A program made the translations under genes and the position numbers. A stretch of DNA of 52,600 bases from Ilumatobacteraceae bacterium (GTDB lineage: Bacteria > Actinomycetota > Acidimicrobiia > Acidimicrobiales > Iamiaceae). The stretch spans positions 1 to 52,600 of the forward strand of contig JAOBWH010000007.1 in assembly GCA_025463265.1 (NCBI GenBank), in the 5' to 3' direction. Below, piece after piece: positions 24,824 through 32,736 of this stretch. The notes under the pieces were generated by a model. That model searched no databases and was not told where the DNA came from. It worked only from the letters and a program-made list of their open reading frames with translations. Positions within the stretch are counted from its first letter, which is position 1. Every line of letters begins with the position of its first letter.

Positions 24824-26590
24824 GTGGACGCCGCCGACCTCGCCGTCCAGCTGCGGGCGGCCGGTGTGGGCCGGGGCGACGTGGTGGCCCTGACGGTGGC
24901 GCCGGACCTGGGGATCGGGCTGGCGATCCCCGGTCGAGCGGAGGCCTGGTCGATCGAGACCGACGATCCGGCCGCGCTGGTGCAGGCCCTGGAGGACCAG
25001 CTGTCGCCACGCTGGGGCCTGTGGTCGTCTGCGACGGCGGTGGCGCTCGCGAGGGACGGGACCCGCCTCGCCCGCAGCTGGGATGTGGCGGCCGTGCACC
25101 GCCTGCTGTTCGGCGGGTGGCGGGCGGAGCCGGCGCGGGTGTGGGCTCGCTTGCACGGCCTCTCGGCCACCGACCTCCCCACCACCGGTCCCGCGGACCT
25201 GTTCAGCGCGCCTGACGACGGTGACGGTGACCGGCCCGTGCGGTCCGACGGCCACCTGAGCCCGACCTGGGCGGCGGGGGAGTGGGCCGACGACCTCGAC
25301 CGGTTCGGCCCGTGGGCCCACGCCCTCGCCGACGTCGTCGGGCTCCAGCAGGTGGCGGTCGAGCAGGTGGCGGCCGACGCGGACCGGCCGACGGCGATGC
25401 GGACGGCCATCGCCGAATCCACCGCTGAGCTGCTGTGCGCCGAGCTGGCCGTCGACGGGCTTCCCATGGACCGTGCGGCGATGGAAGCCCTGGTCAGCGC
25501 CTACGTCGGACCTCGGCCGCGTTCGCCGCAGGAAGCGGCGGAGCTTCGAGATGCCCGCGACGCCGAGGTGCTGCGGCACGTGCCCGAGGGGGTCGTGTTC
25601 GACCTCCGCAGCCCGTCGCAGGTGAAGTCGATGCTGCGGATGGTGGGGGTCGAGGTGCCCGACACGCGGGCCTGGCGGCTCGAAGGGCTGCGGGACGTCC
25701 ATCCGCTCGTCGACGCGCTGCTCACCTGGCGCAAGGCCGAGCGCGTCCAGACGACGTTCGGCTACGGCTGGCTCGACGAGAACCTGGGGGCCGACGGGCG
25801 CTTCCGGGGGGAGTGGTCCGGGTCCGACGGCGCCGCCGGCCGGATGACGGCCTCCGCGGGTCTCCACAACATGCCGGCGGACCTGCGAGGCGGGGTCGTG
25901 GCCGAGCCGGGCCACGTGTTCGTGCGAGCTGATCTCGGCCAGATCGAGCCCCGGGTCCTCGCCGCCGTGTCGGGCGACGGGGCCCTCGCCGCCGCCACCC
26001 AGGCCGACGACCTGTACGCCCCGGTCGCCACGGAGCTCGGGGTCGACCGGGCCACCGCCAAGGTCGCCGTGCTGGGCGCCATGTACGGCCAGACCACCGG
26101 TGAGGGGGCGCGGGCCCTGGTCGGCCTGCGACGCTCGTACCCGGTGGCCATGCGCTACCTCGACGCCGCCGATGAGACCGCTCAGGTGGGCACGGACCTG
26201 CGCACCTACGGGGGTCGGCTCGTGCGCATGGGGTCCGCTGCCCTGGGCGAGCCGGGCCAGCCCGGGTCGATGGGTGACCGGGAGGCCCGCTCCCGCGCCG
26301 CCGCCCGAGGCCGCTACGGGCGCAACGCCATGGTGCAGGGCGCCGCCGCCGAGCTGTTCAAGGTGTGGGCCGTGACGGTGCGCGCCCGCGGTCGGGCCAT
26401 CGGCGCCACCGTCGTGCTGTGCCTCCACGACGAGCTGCTCGTCCACGTCCCTGCCGAGCACGGCGAGGCCGCCGCTGCGCTCGTCGACGACGCCCTGCAG
26501 GAGGCCGCGGCGAGGTGGGCTCCCGACCGCAGCGTCCGCTTCCTCGCCGACACCTCGATCATCCCCACCTGGGCCGACGCCAAGCCCTGA
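24824..26590 (+). CDS. short family A DNA polymerase (PolA-like) with degenerate exonuclease region
   Basis: 588 aa from the GTG at 24824; TAGGTT (24811-24816) ends 7 nt upstream, suggesting a leaderless mRNA. No 5'-nuclease domain. Residues 1-200 occupy the place of the 3'-5' exonuclease but show no DxE pair. The polymerase part has motif A DLGQIEPRVLAAVSGD (D370, E375), motif B R409-x3-K413-x7-Y421 (AKVAVLGAMYGQ) and motif C CLHDELLVHVP (H535, D536, E537). The palm carboxylates are intact, but the position of Klenow F762 is Leu 417. Related short PolA-like proteins are annotated in other actinobacteria, often as bifunctional 3'-5' exonuclease/polymerase. Role in repair is inferred. Confidence 0.85.
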   Translation: MDAADLAVQLRAAGVGRGDVVALTVAPDLGIGLAIPGRAEAWSIETDDPAALVQALEDQLSPRWGLWSSATAVALARDGTRLARSWDVAAVHRLLFGGWRAEPARVWARLHGLSATDLPTTGPADLFSAPDDGDGDRPVRSDGHLSPTWAAGEWADDLDRFGPWAHALADVVGLQQVAVEQVAADADRPTAMRTAIAESTAELLCAELAVDGLPMDRAAMEALVSAYVGPRPRSPQEAAELRDARDAEVLRHVPEGVVFDLRSPSQVKSMLRMVGVEVPDTRAWRLEGLRDVHPLVDALLTWRKAERVQTTFGYGWLDENLGADGRFRGEWSGSDGAAGRMTASAGLHNMPADLRGGVVAEPGHVFVRADLGQIEPRVLAAVSGDGALAAATQADDLYAPVATELGVDRATAKVAVLGAMYGQTTGEGARALVGLRRSYPVAMRYLDAADETAQVGTDLRTYGGRLVRMGSAALGEPGQPGSMGDREARSRAAARGRYGRNAMVQGAAAELFKVWAVTVRARGRAIGATVVLCLHDELLVHVPAEHGEAAAALVDDALQEAAARWAPDRSVRFLADTSIIPTWADAKP

Positions 26591-26625
26591 GCGGTCCGGC
26601 GCCGCCCAGGTCCACTCGGGAGTCC

Positions 26626-28194
26626 CTAGGGCCAGGGCTTGGTGGCGTACTCCTCCCGGAGCTTGAACTTGAGGATCTTGCGGAGCGTCTCGTTGCGAGG
26701 CAGGGCGTCCACCACCTCGAGCTGCTCGGGGGTCTTGAACCGGGCGAGCTGGTGCTCGCCGAGGTAGGAGACCATCTCGTCGAAGGTGAGGTCCTCGTCG
26801 GGGGAGGTGCCGGCGACGCGCTCGATCACGGCGCACACCCGCTCGCCGCGCTCGCGGTCGGCCAGGCCGATGACGGCGACGTCGCCGACCTTCGGGTGGG
26901 CGTAGAGCAGGTTCTCGATCTCGGCCGCCGAGATGTTCTCGCCCTTGCGGATGATCACGTCCTTGAGCCGGCCGGTGAGCACCACGTGGCCGTCGGGGCG
27001 GAGGTGGCCGATGTCGCCGGTGCGGAACCAGCCGTCCTCGTCGAACGCCTCGCTGGTGGTGGCGGCGTCGGTGTAGCCCTGGAAGACCATCGGTCCCTTG
27101 AGCCGGACCTCGCCGTCCTCGTCGGGGCCGGCGACGGTGCCGTCTTCGGCGACGATGCGCATCTCGAGCCCGACCACCGGCTTGCCGACGGTGTTGGCCA
27201 GCTGCTCGTCGGTGTCGTGGGGGGAGCCCTCGCAGATCATCGGGCACTCGGTCATGCCGTAGCCGTGGCAGGTCTTGACCCCGAACTCGCGCTTGATCTC
27301 CTCGTAGATCTCGGGCGGCATCGGCGCCCCGCCGCCCGACATCTTGCGAAGCGTCGGGATGATCGGGGTGGCGGGGTACTTGCGCTGCTCGCCCAGGTAC
27401 ATCTGGTAGAACGCGGTCCCGCCCCCCACCATGGTGACCCCGTTGGCGGCCAGCACCGGGATGGCGGTGGCGGGCGCGAACGCCTCGAACAGCACGGCCG
27501 GGAACCCGGCGATGAGCATGGTGCCGAAGTAGTCCGGACCGGCGATGTGGCTGAACGGGAAGGCGATGGATCCGACGTCGTCGCCGCTCATGTCGAGGGC
27601 CACGGCGAGGCCGTTGGCGCCGGTGATGAGGGTGCGGTCGGTGTGGCGGACGCCCTTCGGGTCCGACGTGGTGCCCGAGGTGAAGTAGATCCACCGGACC
27701 TCGTCGCCATCGCGCGGAGCAGGGACGTCGGCCAGCTCGGACGGGTCGGCATCGGGCAGATCGGCGAACACGTCGATGACCACGGGCCTGACGGCCAGGT
27801 CGGCGGTGAGCTCGTCGACCATGGCGGTGAAGTCGAAGCCGTTCCAGGTGCCGGGCGTCAGCACGAACTCGGCGGCCGTGGCCCCGATGGCGTAGCCCAC
27901 CTCCTTGTGCCGGTAGAAGTGGAGGATCGGGTTCTGGATGGCCCCGAGGCGGGCGAGGGCGAAGCTGGCGATCACCGTCTCGAAGCGGTTCGGCAGCTCC
28001 CACGTGACCCGGGTGCCGGCCTGCACGCCCCGTCCGGCGAACCCGGCGGCGGCCCGCTCGGCCCGGTCGCGGAACTCCTGGCAGGTGAGCGTGCGTCCCG
28101 ACTCGTCGATCAGCAGCAGGGCGTCGGGCGTGGCGGCCGCCCGCTGCTCGACCAGCTCCCACAGCGTGGCGGCACCAGCGAAGTTCTCGGTCAC
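26626..28194 (-). CDS. class I adenylate-forming acyl-CoA ligase (FadD/CaiC-like)
   Basis: 522 aa. I prefer the GTG at 28194 because AGGGGA lies 5-6 nt upstream; another GTG at 28209 adds five residues. Motifs: IYFTSGTTSDPKGVRHTDRT (P-loop), YGMTECPMICEGSPHD, DGWFRTGDIGHLRPDGHVVLTGRLKDVIIRKGENIS as separate segments, and a C-terminal LPRNETLRKILKFKLRE with the catalytic lysine region. Activates a fatty, alicyclic or aromatic acid. A 21-bp palindrome upstream suggests TetR control. Confidence 0.9.
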   Translation of the reverse strand: MTENFAGAATLWELVEQRAAATPDALLLIDESGRTLTCQEFRDRAERAAAGFAGRGVQAGTRVTWELPNRFETVIASFALARLGAIQNPILHFYRHKEVGYAIGATAAEFVLTPGTWNGFDFTAMVDELTADLAVRPVVIDVFADLPDADPSELADVPAPRDGDEVRWIYFTSGTTSDPKGVRHTDRTLITGANGLAVALDMSGDDVGSIAFPFSHIAGPDYFGTMLIAGFPAVLFEAFAPATAIPVLAANGVTMVGGGTAFYQMYLGEQRKYPATPIIPTLRKMSGGGAPMPPEIYEEIKREFGVKTCHGYGMTECPMICEGSPHDTDEQLANTVGKPVVGLEMRIVAEDGTVAGPDEDGEVRLKGPMVFQGYTDAATTSEAFDEDGWFRTGDIGHLRPDGHVVLTGRLKDVIIRKGENISAAEIENLLYAHPKVGDVAVIGLADRERGERVCAVIERVAGTSPDEDLTFDEMVSYLGEHQLARFKTPEQLEVVDALPRNETLRKILKFKLREEYATKPWP

Positions 28195-28218
28195 GTTCGT
28201 CCCCTGCACTCGTGTTCG

Positions 28219-28239
28219 TTCCTGATGGACCGTCAGGAA
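28219..28239. promoter_or_regulatory. 21-bp TetR-type operator upstream of acyl-CoA ligase
   Basis: TTCCTGATGG-A-CCGTCAGGAA: two 10-bp arms around one central base with a single mismatched pair. It lies 24 bp before the GTG at 28194, a position suited to repression. The inner CTGANGG-N-CCNTCAG core is like operators of TetR-family fatty-acid regulators. Confidence 0.6.
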
Positions 28240-28254
28240 ACCTAGACCGGCTCG

Positions 28255-28830
28255 TCAGCCCCAGCTGGCGAGGTTGGCGATGCGGTAGAGGGTGAACGCC
28301 CGGTCCAGGGTCCAGGGGTCGTCGGGCGCGGTCTCGTCGAAGTTCCAGACGGCGTGGCGGCGCTCTCGCTCGGCGAGCCGGAGCACGACCTCGGTCACGG
28401 GGTACTCGCCGTCGAGACCGACCTCCATCGCCGCCGCCCCGGACTCGAGCAGCGACGCCTGGGTGGCGGCGAGCAGCGACACCTCGATGCCCTCGGCCTG
28501 CTCGGCGGCATCGGGCCGGCAGCGGCCGATCGCCCGGTCGACCTGCTCCCAGTAGCCGGCCGGGCCGAGGTCGCCGATGCGGGTGGACCGCAGCTGGACC
28601 AGCGCCGGGTGCAGGGCGGGGTCCGCCAGCCAGCCCGCAGCGCGCACCGCCAGCTCGTCGACCCGCCGGGACGCGATCAGGTCGATCAGCGGTGCGATCA
28701 CCCGGCGGTCGCGGTGCTCCGCCAGGGTCAGCACGATCTCGGCGACCCGGTCGGCGGCCAGGCGCGGCGCCGCTCGCAGCTGCTCGGCCATGGCGTCGAG
28801 GTCGGGATCCGGGGTCCGGGGATCGGCCAC
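28255..28830 (-). CDS. HEAT-like helical repeat protein, unknown function
   Basis: 191 aa from the GTG at 28830, two bases after the enoyl-CoA hydratase stop. Residues 15-75 read as alpha-helical repeats (AEIVLTLAEHRDRRVIAPLIDLIASRR, in parts DELAVRAAGWLADPALHPAL), resembling HEAT repeats. No catalytic motif seen. The tight spacing places it in an operon with the hydratase gene. Confidence 0.65.
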   Translation of the reverse strand: MADPRTPDPDLDAMAEQLRAAPRLAADRVAEIVLTLAEHRDRRVIAPLIDLIASRRVDELAVRAAGWLADPALHPALVQLRSTRIGDLGPAGYWEQVDRAIGRCRPDAAEQAEGIEVSLLAATQASLLESGAAAMEVGLDGEYPVTEVVLRLAERERRHAVWNFDETAPDDPWTLDRAFTLYRIANLASWG

Positions 28831-28832
28831 GG

Positions 28833-29606
28833 TCAGGAGCTGCCGGCGATCTTGGCCTGCAGGGCGGCGAGCTTCTCGGCGAACGCGGGCTGGCCGATGG
28901 ACCACACCTGGTCGCCCAGCTCCCGCTCGACCGCCTCGGTGTGGCTGGTGACGGCGCCCATGTCGCCGATGGTCGCCTTGATCCGCTCGACCAGCTCTCG
29001 CGGCGCCGCCGCGGCCCGCCCGGCCAGCTCGAGCGCGGATGGCAGCAGCTCGTCGTCGGGGATGCAGCGCCACACCAGCCCGGCGCGCTCGGCATCGGCG
29101 CCCGACAGCACCTCGCCGAACAGCACGGTGGCCGCGGTGGCCTGCGGCCCGACGATGTTCCGCATCATCCAGGTGTGCCCGCCGCCCGGGTGGATGCCGA
29201 GCTGGAGGAAGCGGGTGTCGAACCGGGCGGACCCGCCGGCGAGGCGGACGTCGCACGCCAGGGCCAGGTTCATGCCGGCCCCGACCGCAGCGCCGTTGAC
29301 GGCGGCGATGGTGGGAAGCGGTGATCGGGCGAAGCGGAGGAAGCCCTCGTAGACGGCGAGCAGCCCTTCCCTGGCCGAACCGTCTGACGCCGCGCCGAGG
29401 TGCGACAGGTCGGCGCCGGCGCAGAACGCCGATCCCTCGCCCGTCACCACCAGGGCCCCGACCGACGCGTCGGCCTCGAGCGCATCGATCGCAGCCACCA
29501 CCTCGTCGCACATCGACAGGTCGAACGCGTTGCGCCGGGCGGGCGCCGCCAGCGTGACCACGCCGACCCCGTCGACGATCTCGGAACGGATGGTGGGCTC
29601 GCTCAT
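28833..29606 (-). CDS. enoyl-CoA hydratase/isomerase family protein
   Basis: 257 aa. Crotonase fold: GVVTLAAPARRNAFDLSM, the first oxyanion-hole loop GSAFCAGADLSHLG, and the second oxyanion-hole loop AAVNGAAVGAGMNLALACDVRLA. In the active-site helix, the glutamates of classical hydratase are not clear (LGIHPGGGHTWMMRNIVG), so it may be an isomerase or another crotonase. CAGACT (29618-29613 on the minus strand) ends 6 nt before the ATG, a leaderless signature. First gene of a two-gene unit with the HEAT-like protein. Confidence 0.9.
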   Translation of the reverse strand: MSEPTIRSEIVDGVGVVTLAAPARRNAFDLSMCDEVVAAIDALEADASVGALVVTGEGSAFCAGADLSHLGAASDGSAREGLLAVYEGFLRFARSPLPTIAAVNGAAVGAGMNLALACDVRLAGGSARFDTRFLQLGIHPGGGHTWMMRNIVGPQATAATVLFGEVLSGADAERAGLVWRCIPDDELLPSALELAGRAAAAPRELVERIKATIGDMGAVTSHTEAVERELGDQVWSIGQPAFAEKLAALQAKIAGSS

Positions 29607-29640
29607 GGGGCGAGTCTGCCAGCCAGCCCGGCGGTGGGGG

Positions 29641-30690
29641 TCAGGAGGGCGGGGTGTCGCGCACGACGGCGGGGGAGTGCCGGAAGAACGTCTCCACGTC
29701 CTCCTCGTAGCGGTAGTCGACCTCGTCGCTGCCGACGGTGTCGCGCAGGCGCATAGCCTGGACGAAGGCCTCGACCGCGCCGGCGGAGGTGTGCTCGTAG
29801 GCGAACCCGGCGTCCTTGAAGGCCCGGTTGTCGATGCCGCGGCCGTACTTGAGCAGGTCGATCACCTCGGGCGCGAAGTCCACCAGGCCGAGGCGCTGGA
29901 GCGGATCGGTGGCCAGCCCGATGCCGAACGGCGGCATCGGGATGCCCCGCTTGCCGGCGATGGTCATGACCTCGCTCCACGGGATCTGCCCGTCGCCGGC
30001 CACGTTGTAGATGCCCGGCACCTCACGGTCGATGGCGAAGAGCAGGGCGGCGACCACATCGTCCTCGTGCACCAGCTGGAACCGGGGGTCGTAGCCGGCC
30101 ACCTTCGGCACCAGCGGCAGCCGGAGCGCCCGGGTGAGCGGCGTGGTGATGTCGGGCCCGACCACGTTGCAGAAGCGCAGCAGGCTGAGCACCACGTGCG
30201 GGTTGTCGCGGGCGAAGTCGCGCACGTAGCTCTCGACCTCGAGCAGGCTCCGCTCGACCCGGGTGCGGGCCGGGGCGACCCGCCGGTCGGTCTCGCGGAA
30301 CCAGTACGGGTCCTTCGGCGACGAGCCGTACACGAGCGCAGCCGACTTCACCACGACCTTGCGGACCGTGCTGCCCGCAGCCGATGCGGCGGCGAACAGG
30401 TTCATCGTCCCGATCACGTTGATCTCGTGCATGGCCCGCGACGACATCGTGGTGGAGTCCACGACCAGGAAGGTGTGGGCGATGGTGTCGACGCCCGTGG
30501 CCTTCACGATCCGGGAGAGGATCGAGTAGTTCTCGTCGGAGCGCACGTACTCCGTGCGCTCGAGCTTCACGGTGGGCTCGCGGGTGTCGAGCCCGATGAT
30601 CACGTCGACGTCGGGGTCCGCTTCCAGGGCCTGGGCGACGCGCCCGCCCCAGAACGTGGACAGTCCGGTGACGAGGACTCGCCTACCCAT
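29641..30690 (-). CDS. NAD-dependent epimerase/dehydratase (Rv0501/GalE2-like)
   Basis: 349 aa. Extended SDR: an N-terminal Rossmann segment RRVLVTGLSTFWGGRVAQAL replaces the classical GxxGxxG with GxxxFWGG, and LLRFCNVVGPDITTPLTRAL and PGIYNVAGDGQIPWSEVM follow. The typical YxxxK is not clear (KSAALVYGSSPKDPYWF), so catalysis may differ from sugar epimerases. It is encoded 6 bp after the acyltransferase gene on the same strand, the pairing seen for galE2-Rv0502 in mycobacteria. Probably acts in envelope lipid or sugar metabolism. Confidence 0.85.
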   Translation of the reverse strand: MGRRVLVTGLSTFWGGRVAQALEADPDVDVIIGLDTREPTVKLERTEYVRSDENYSILSRIVKATGVDTIAHTFLVVDSTTMSSRAMHEINVIGTMNLFAAASAAGSTVRKVVVKSAALVYGSSPKDPYWFRETDRRVAPARTRVERSLLEVESYVRDFARDNPHVVLSLLRFCNVVGPDITTPLTRALRLPLVPKVAGYDPRFQLVHEDDVVAALLFAIDREVPGIYNVAGDGQIPWSEVMTIAGKRGIPMPPFGIGLATDPLQRLGLVDFAPEVIDLLKYGRGIDNRAFKDAGFAYEHTSAGAVEAFVQAMRLRDTVGSDEVDYRYEEDVETFFRHSPAVVRDTPPS

Positions 30691-30696
30691 GGTCGA

Positions 30697-31596
30697 TCAC
30701 CCGAACCAGACGGAGCGGCGCTGGCGGAGCATGTCGAACAGCGCCTCTTGGATCTGCTGGCGGATGGCCTCGGACTCGTCCATGATCCGGCTCCGCGAGT
30801 AGCGGGGCTGGTCGGGCTCGACGTCGGGGAACGTGACCGGGTCCAGGACCCGCAGCTTGAACTTGGCGGGGAAGTGGATCAGGGCGCCGAGCGGGCCGAG
30901 CGCCATGTTCGCGGTGACCGGGAAGTACGGGGCCCCGAGCGCCCGGGCCACCGAAGGCACCTTGAACAGGATCGGCATCGACTCCTCGGCCCCCACCACC
31001 GCGATGGGGATGATGGGCACGCCGGCGCGCATGGCGATCTCGACGAACCCGCCCCGGCCGAAGCGCCGCAGCCGGTAGCGCTCGTTGTACGTCTTCCCCG
31101 GGCCCTTCGACCCTTCGGGGAACACCAGCACGAGCTGGTTCTGGTCGTGGAGCAGGCGGTAGGCGTTGTCGGGATGGGCGACCACGCCGCCGGTGCGGGA
31201 CCACAGGGTGCCGACGACCGGTGCGCTCTTGAAGAAGTGGTCGGCCAGCCCGTAGACGGGGCGCTCCAGCTCGGTCTCGACGCCGTGCATGATCGTGGGC
31301 GCGTCGGACGGGATGGCACCGGCGTGGTTGGCCACCAGCAGGGCGCCGCCCTCGGTGGGGATCTTGTCGAGGCCATCCCACTCGGCCCGGAACCAGTTCC
31401 GGTACATGGGGTCGTACGCCTTGCGCACGAGCGCCCGCACCCGCTCGGAGCGGCCCCACTCGTCGACGTCGCCCGTCCGCGGGTCCTCCAGCGGCTCCGG
31501 CTCCTCGTCGGCGACGGGCGGCAGCCGGAGCGGGACGATCTCGGCCGTGGTGGTCCGCGGGCCCTGCGGTTCGTCCGTCGCGTCCTCGTCGGCCAT
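30697..31596 (-). CDS. lysophospholipid/glycerol acyltransferase family protein (Rv0502-like)
   Basis: 299 aa. A charged Pro/Glu-rich N-terminus (about 50 residues) precedes the PlsC-like domain: LLVANHAGAIPSD (H-x4-D-like acyl-transfer motif, here H-x5-D), VLVFPEGSKGPGK (substrate-binding FPEG) and GVPIIPIAVVGAEES. It transfers an acyl chain to a lipid acceptor at the inner face of the membrane. TAACCT (31610-31605 minus) ends 8 nt before the ATG. Operon with the epimerase. Confidence 0.88.
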   Translation of the reverse strand: MADEDATDEPQGPRTTTAEIVPLRLPPVADEEPEPLEDPRTGDVDEWGRSERVRALVRKAYDPMYRNWFRAEWDGLDKIPTEGGALLVANHAGAIPSDAPTIMHGVETELERPVYGLADHFFKSAPVVGTLWSRTGGVVAHPDNAYRLLHDQNQLVLVFPEGSKGPGKTYNERYRLRRFGRGGFVEIAMRAGVPIIPIAVVGAEESMPILFKVPSVARALGAPYFPVTANMALGPLGALIHFPAKFKLRVLDPVTFPDVEPDQPRYSRSRIMDESEAIRQQIQEALFDMLRQRRSVWFG

Positions 31597-31695
31597 AGGC
31601 CACGAGGTTACCGCGGCCCTGCGACCCGCCCTCCAAGCCGGCCCGGTCGGCCGGGTGGGCGGTTCGGGTCATCAGGCCATCGGGCCATCAGGCCG

Positions 31696-32670
31696 TCAGG
31701 GCGTGGCGTCGTCGTCGAAGTCCGTCTCGTCGAGGAGCCATCGCTTGCCGGTGTCGCACGTCCCGAGCGCCACGCACCACCGGCACGAGAAGCTGGGCCG
31801 GTACACGGGGGCGGCGGCACCGGTCTGGAGCAGCGCCATCCGCTTCGCCCCGTCCACCACCCGGGCCACGGTCGCGTCGAGGATCCCTTCGGTCACCGGC
31901 TCGGTCTGGGCCTCGCCCATGTCCAGGTAGAACGAGGCGATCAGGCGGGGCGGGACCCCGAGGCGGAGCGCATCGAGGAGGGCGTAGAAGCGCAGGTCGT
32001 CGCGGTGGCGGGCGTTGGGCGCGCCGGTCTTCAGGTCGATCACGACCTTGCCGGCCTGCCCGCCCTCGGGTCCGGCTGTGGCCACGCCGAGCGTGAGGTC
32101 GACCTTGCCCTTCAGCACCACCCGGGCATCGAGCAGCTCGACGTACTGGCTGCTCTCGGTGACCGGCCGCCACGCCGGCTTGAGGCGGGGGAAGCATTCG
32201 AAGAACTTCGACACCCGGTCGCCCGAGGTGGCGCGCAGCTCGGCCATCTCCGCCTCCGTGCAGCCCTGGAGGAACTCGGCCATCCAGAGGTCGGACTCGG
32301 TCAGGCGGGCGATGGCCTCGTCGACCAGCTCGAGCGGGATCGGTTCGCCGCGCCAGTGGATGCCGAGCTCGACGGCCTTGTGGGCGACGCTGCCCCGGAC
32401 GATCGGGATGGAGGGCGCGAACGGCTCGTCGAGCTCGGCCAGGTACCGGGCCTCGCAGCCGTGGACCTGCGACAGCTGGTGCTTCGACAAGACGAGCTGC
32501 TCGTCGGCGCCCAGGTCGGCGAGGACGGGTGCGAGGCCCGCCTGGAGGTCGGCGCGCAGCCGGTCGCGCAGCCCGGCGGGGAACACCGGCTTCGGCGCGC
32601 CCGCCGCGCCGAGGTCGTTCAGCGTCCGCTGCTGCGCTGGCGTCAGCTCGGGCGAGGTCGCGGTCGGCAC
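31696..32670 (-). CDS. PD-(D/E)XK nuclease with Cas4/AddB-like Fe-S cysteines
   Basis: 324 aa from the GTG at 32670 (an in-frame GTG at 32703 is possible). The RecB nuclease motifs are in order: RGSVAHKAVELG with H97, LKGKVDLTLG with D191, and VVIDLKTGAP with D212 and K214. Four cysteines are placed as in Cas4 and AddB: C72 in HGCEARYL, then C296-x2-C299-x5-C305 in FSCRWCVALGTC, predicting a 4Fe-4S cluster. It probably processes DNA ends. It is divergent from dinB and shares a 66-bp gap containing a LexA box, so it may also be damage-induced. Alone, with no helicase gene nearby. Confidence 0.85.
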   Translation of the reverse strand: MPTATSPELTPAQQRTLNDLGAAGAPKPVFPAGLRDRLRADLQAGLAPVLADLGADEQLVLSKHQLSQVHGCEARYLAELDEPFAPSIPIVRGSVAHKAVELGIHWRGEPIPLELVDEAIARLTESDLWMAEFLQGCTEAEMAELRATSGDRVSKFFECFPRLKPAWRPVTESSQYVELLDARVVLKGKVDLTLGVATAGPEGGQAGKVVIDLKTGAPNARHRDDLRFYALLDALRLGVPPRLIASFYLDMGEAQTEPVTEGILDATVARVVDGAKRMALLQTGAAAPVYRPSFSCRWCVALGTCDTGKRWLLDETDFDDDATP

Positions 32671-32722
32671 AGCGGGGGAGCGTACGCCTCCTCTCGGCAC
32701 GTGACAGCGGGACGTTTCCATG

Positions 32723-32736
32723 CGAACATGTGTTCG
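32723..32736. promoter_or_regulatory. LexA SOS box
   Basis: CGAACATGTGTTCG exactly fits the actinobacterial LexA consensus CGAAC-N4-GTTCG. It directly abuts the dinB ATG at 32737 and lies 52 bp before the nuclease start at 32670. Confidence 0.9.

Noticed and set aside
24722-29095. 1457-residue minus-strand open frame
   Set aside because: It runs antisense through the GNAT and polymerase genes and across the ligase gene in a wrong frame; composition is Arg/Pro/Gly/His-rich without domains.
29530-32736. Long plus-strand extension upstream of dinB
   Set aside because: It is antisense to the epimerase, acyltransferase and nuclease genes; dinB begins at 32737 after the LexA box.
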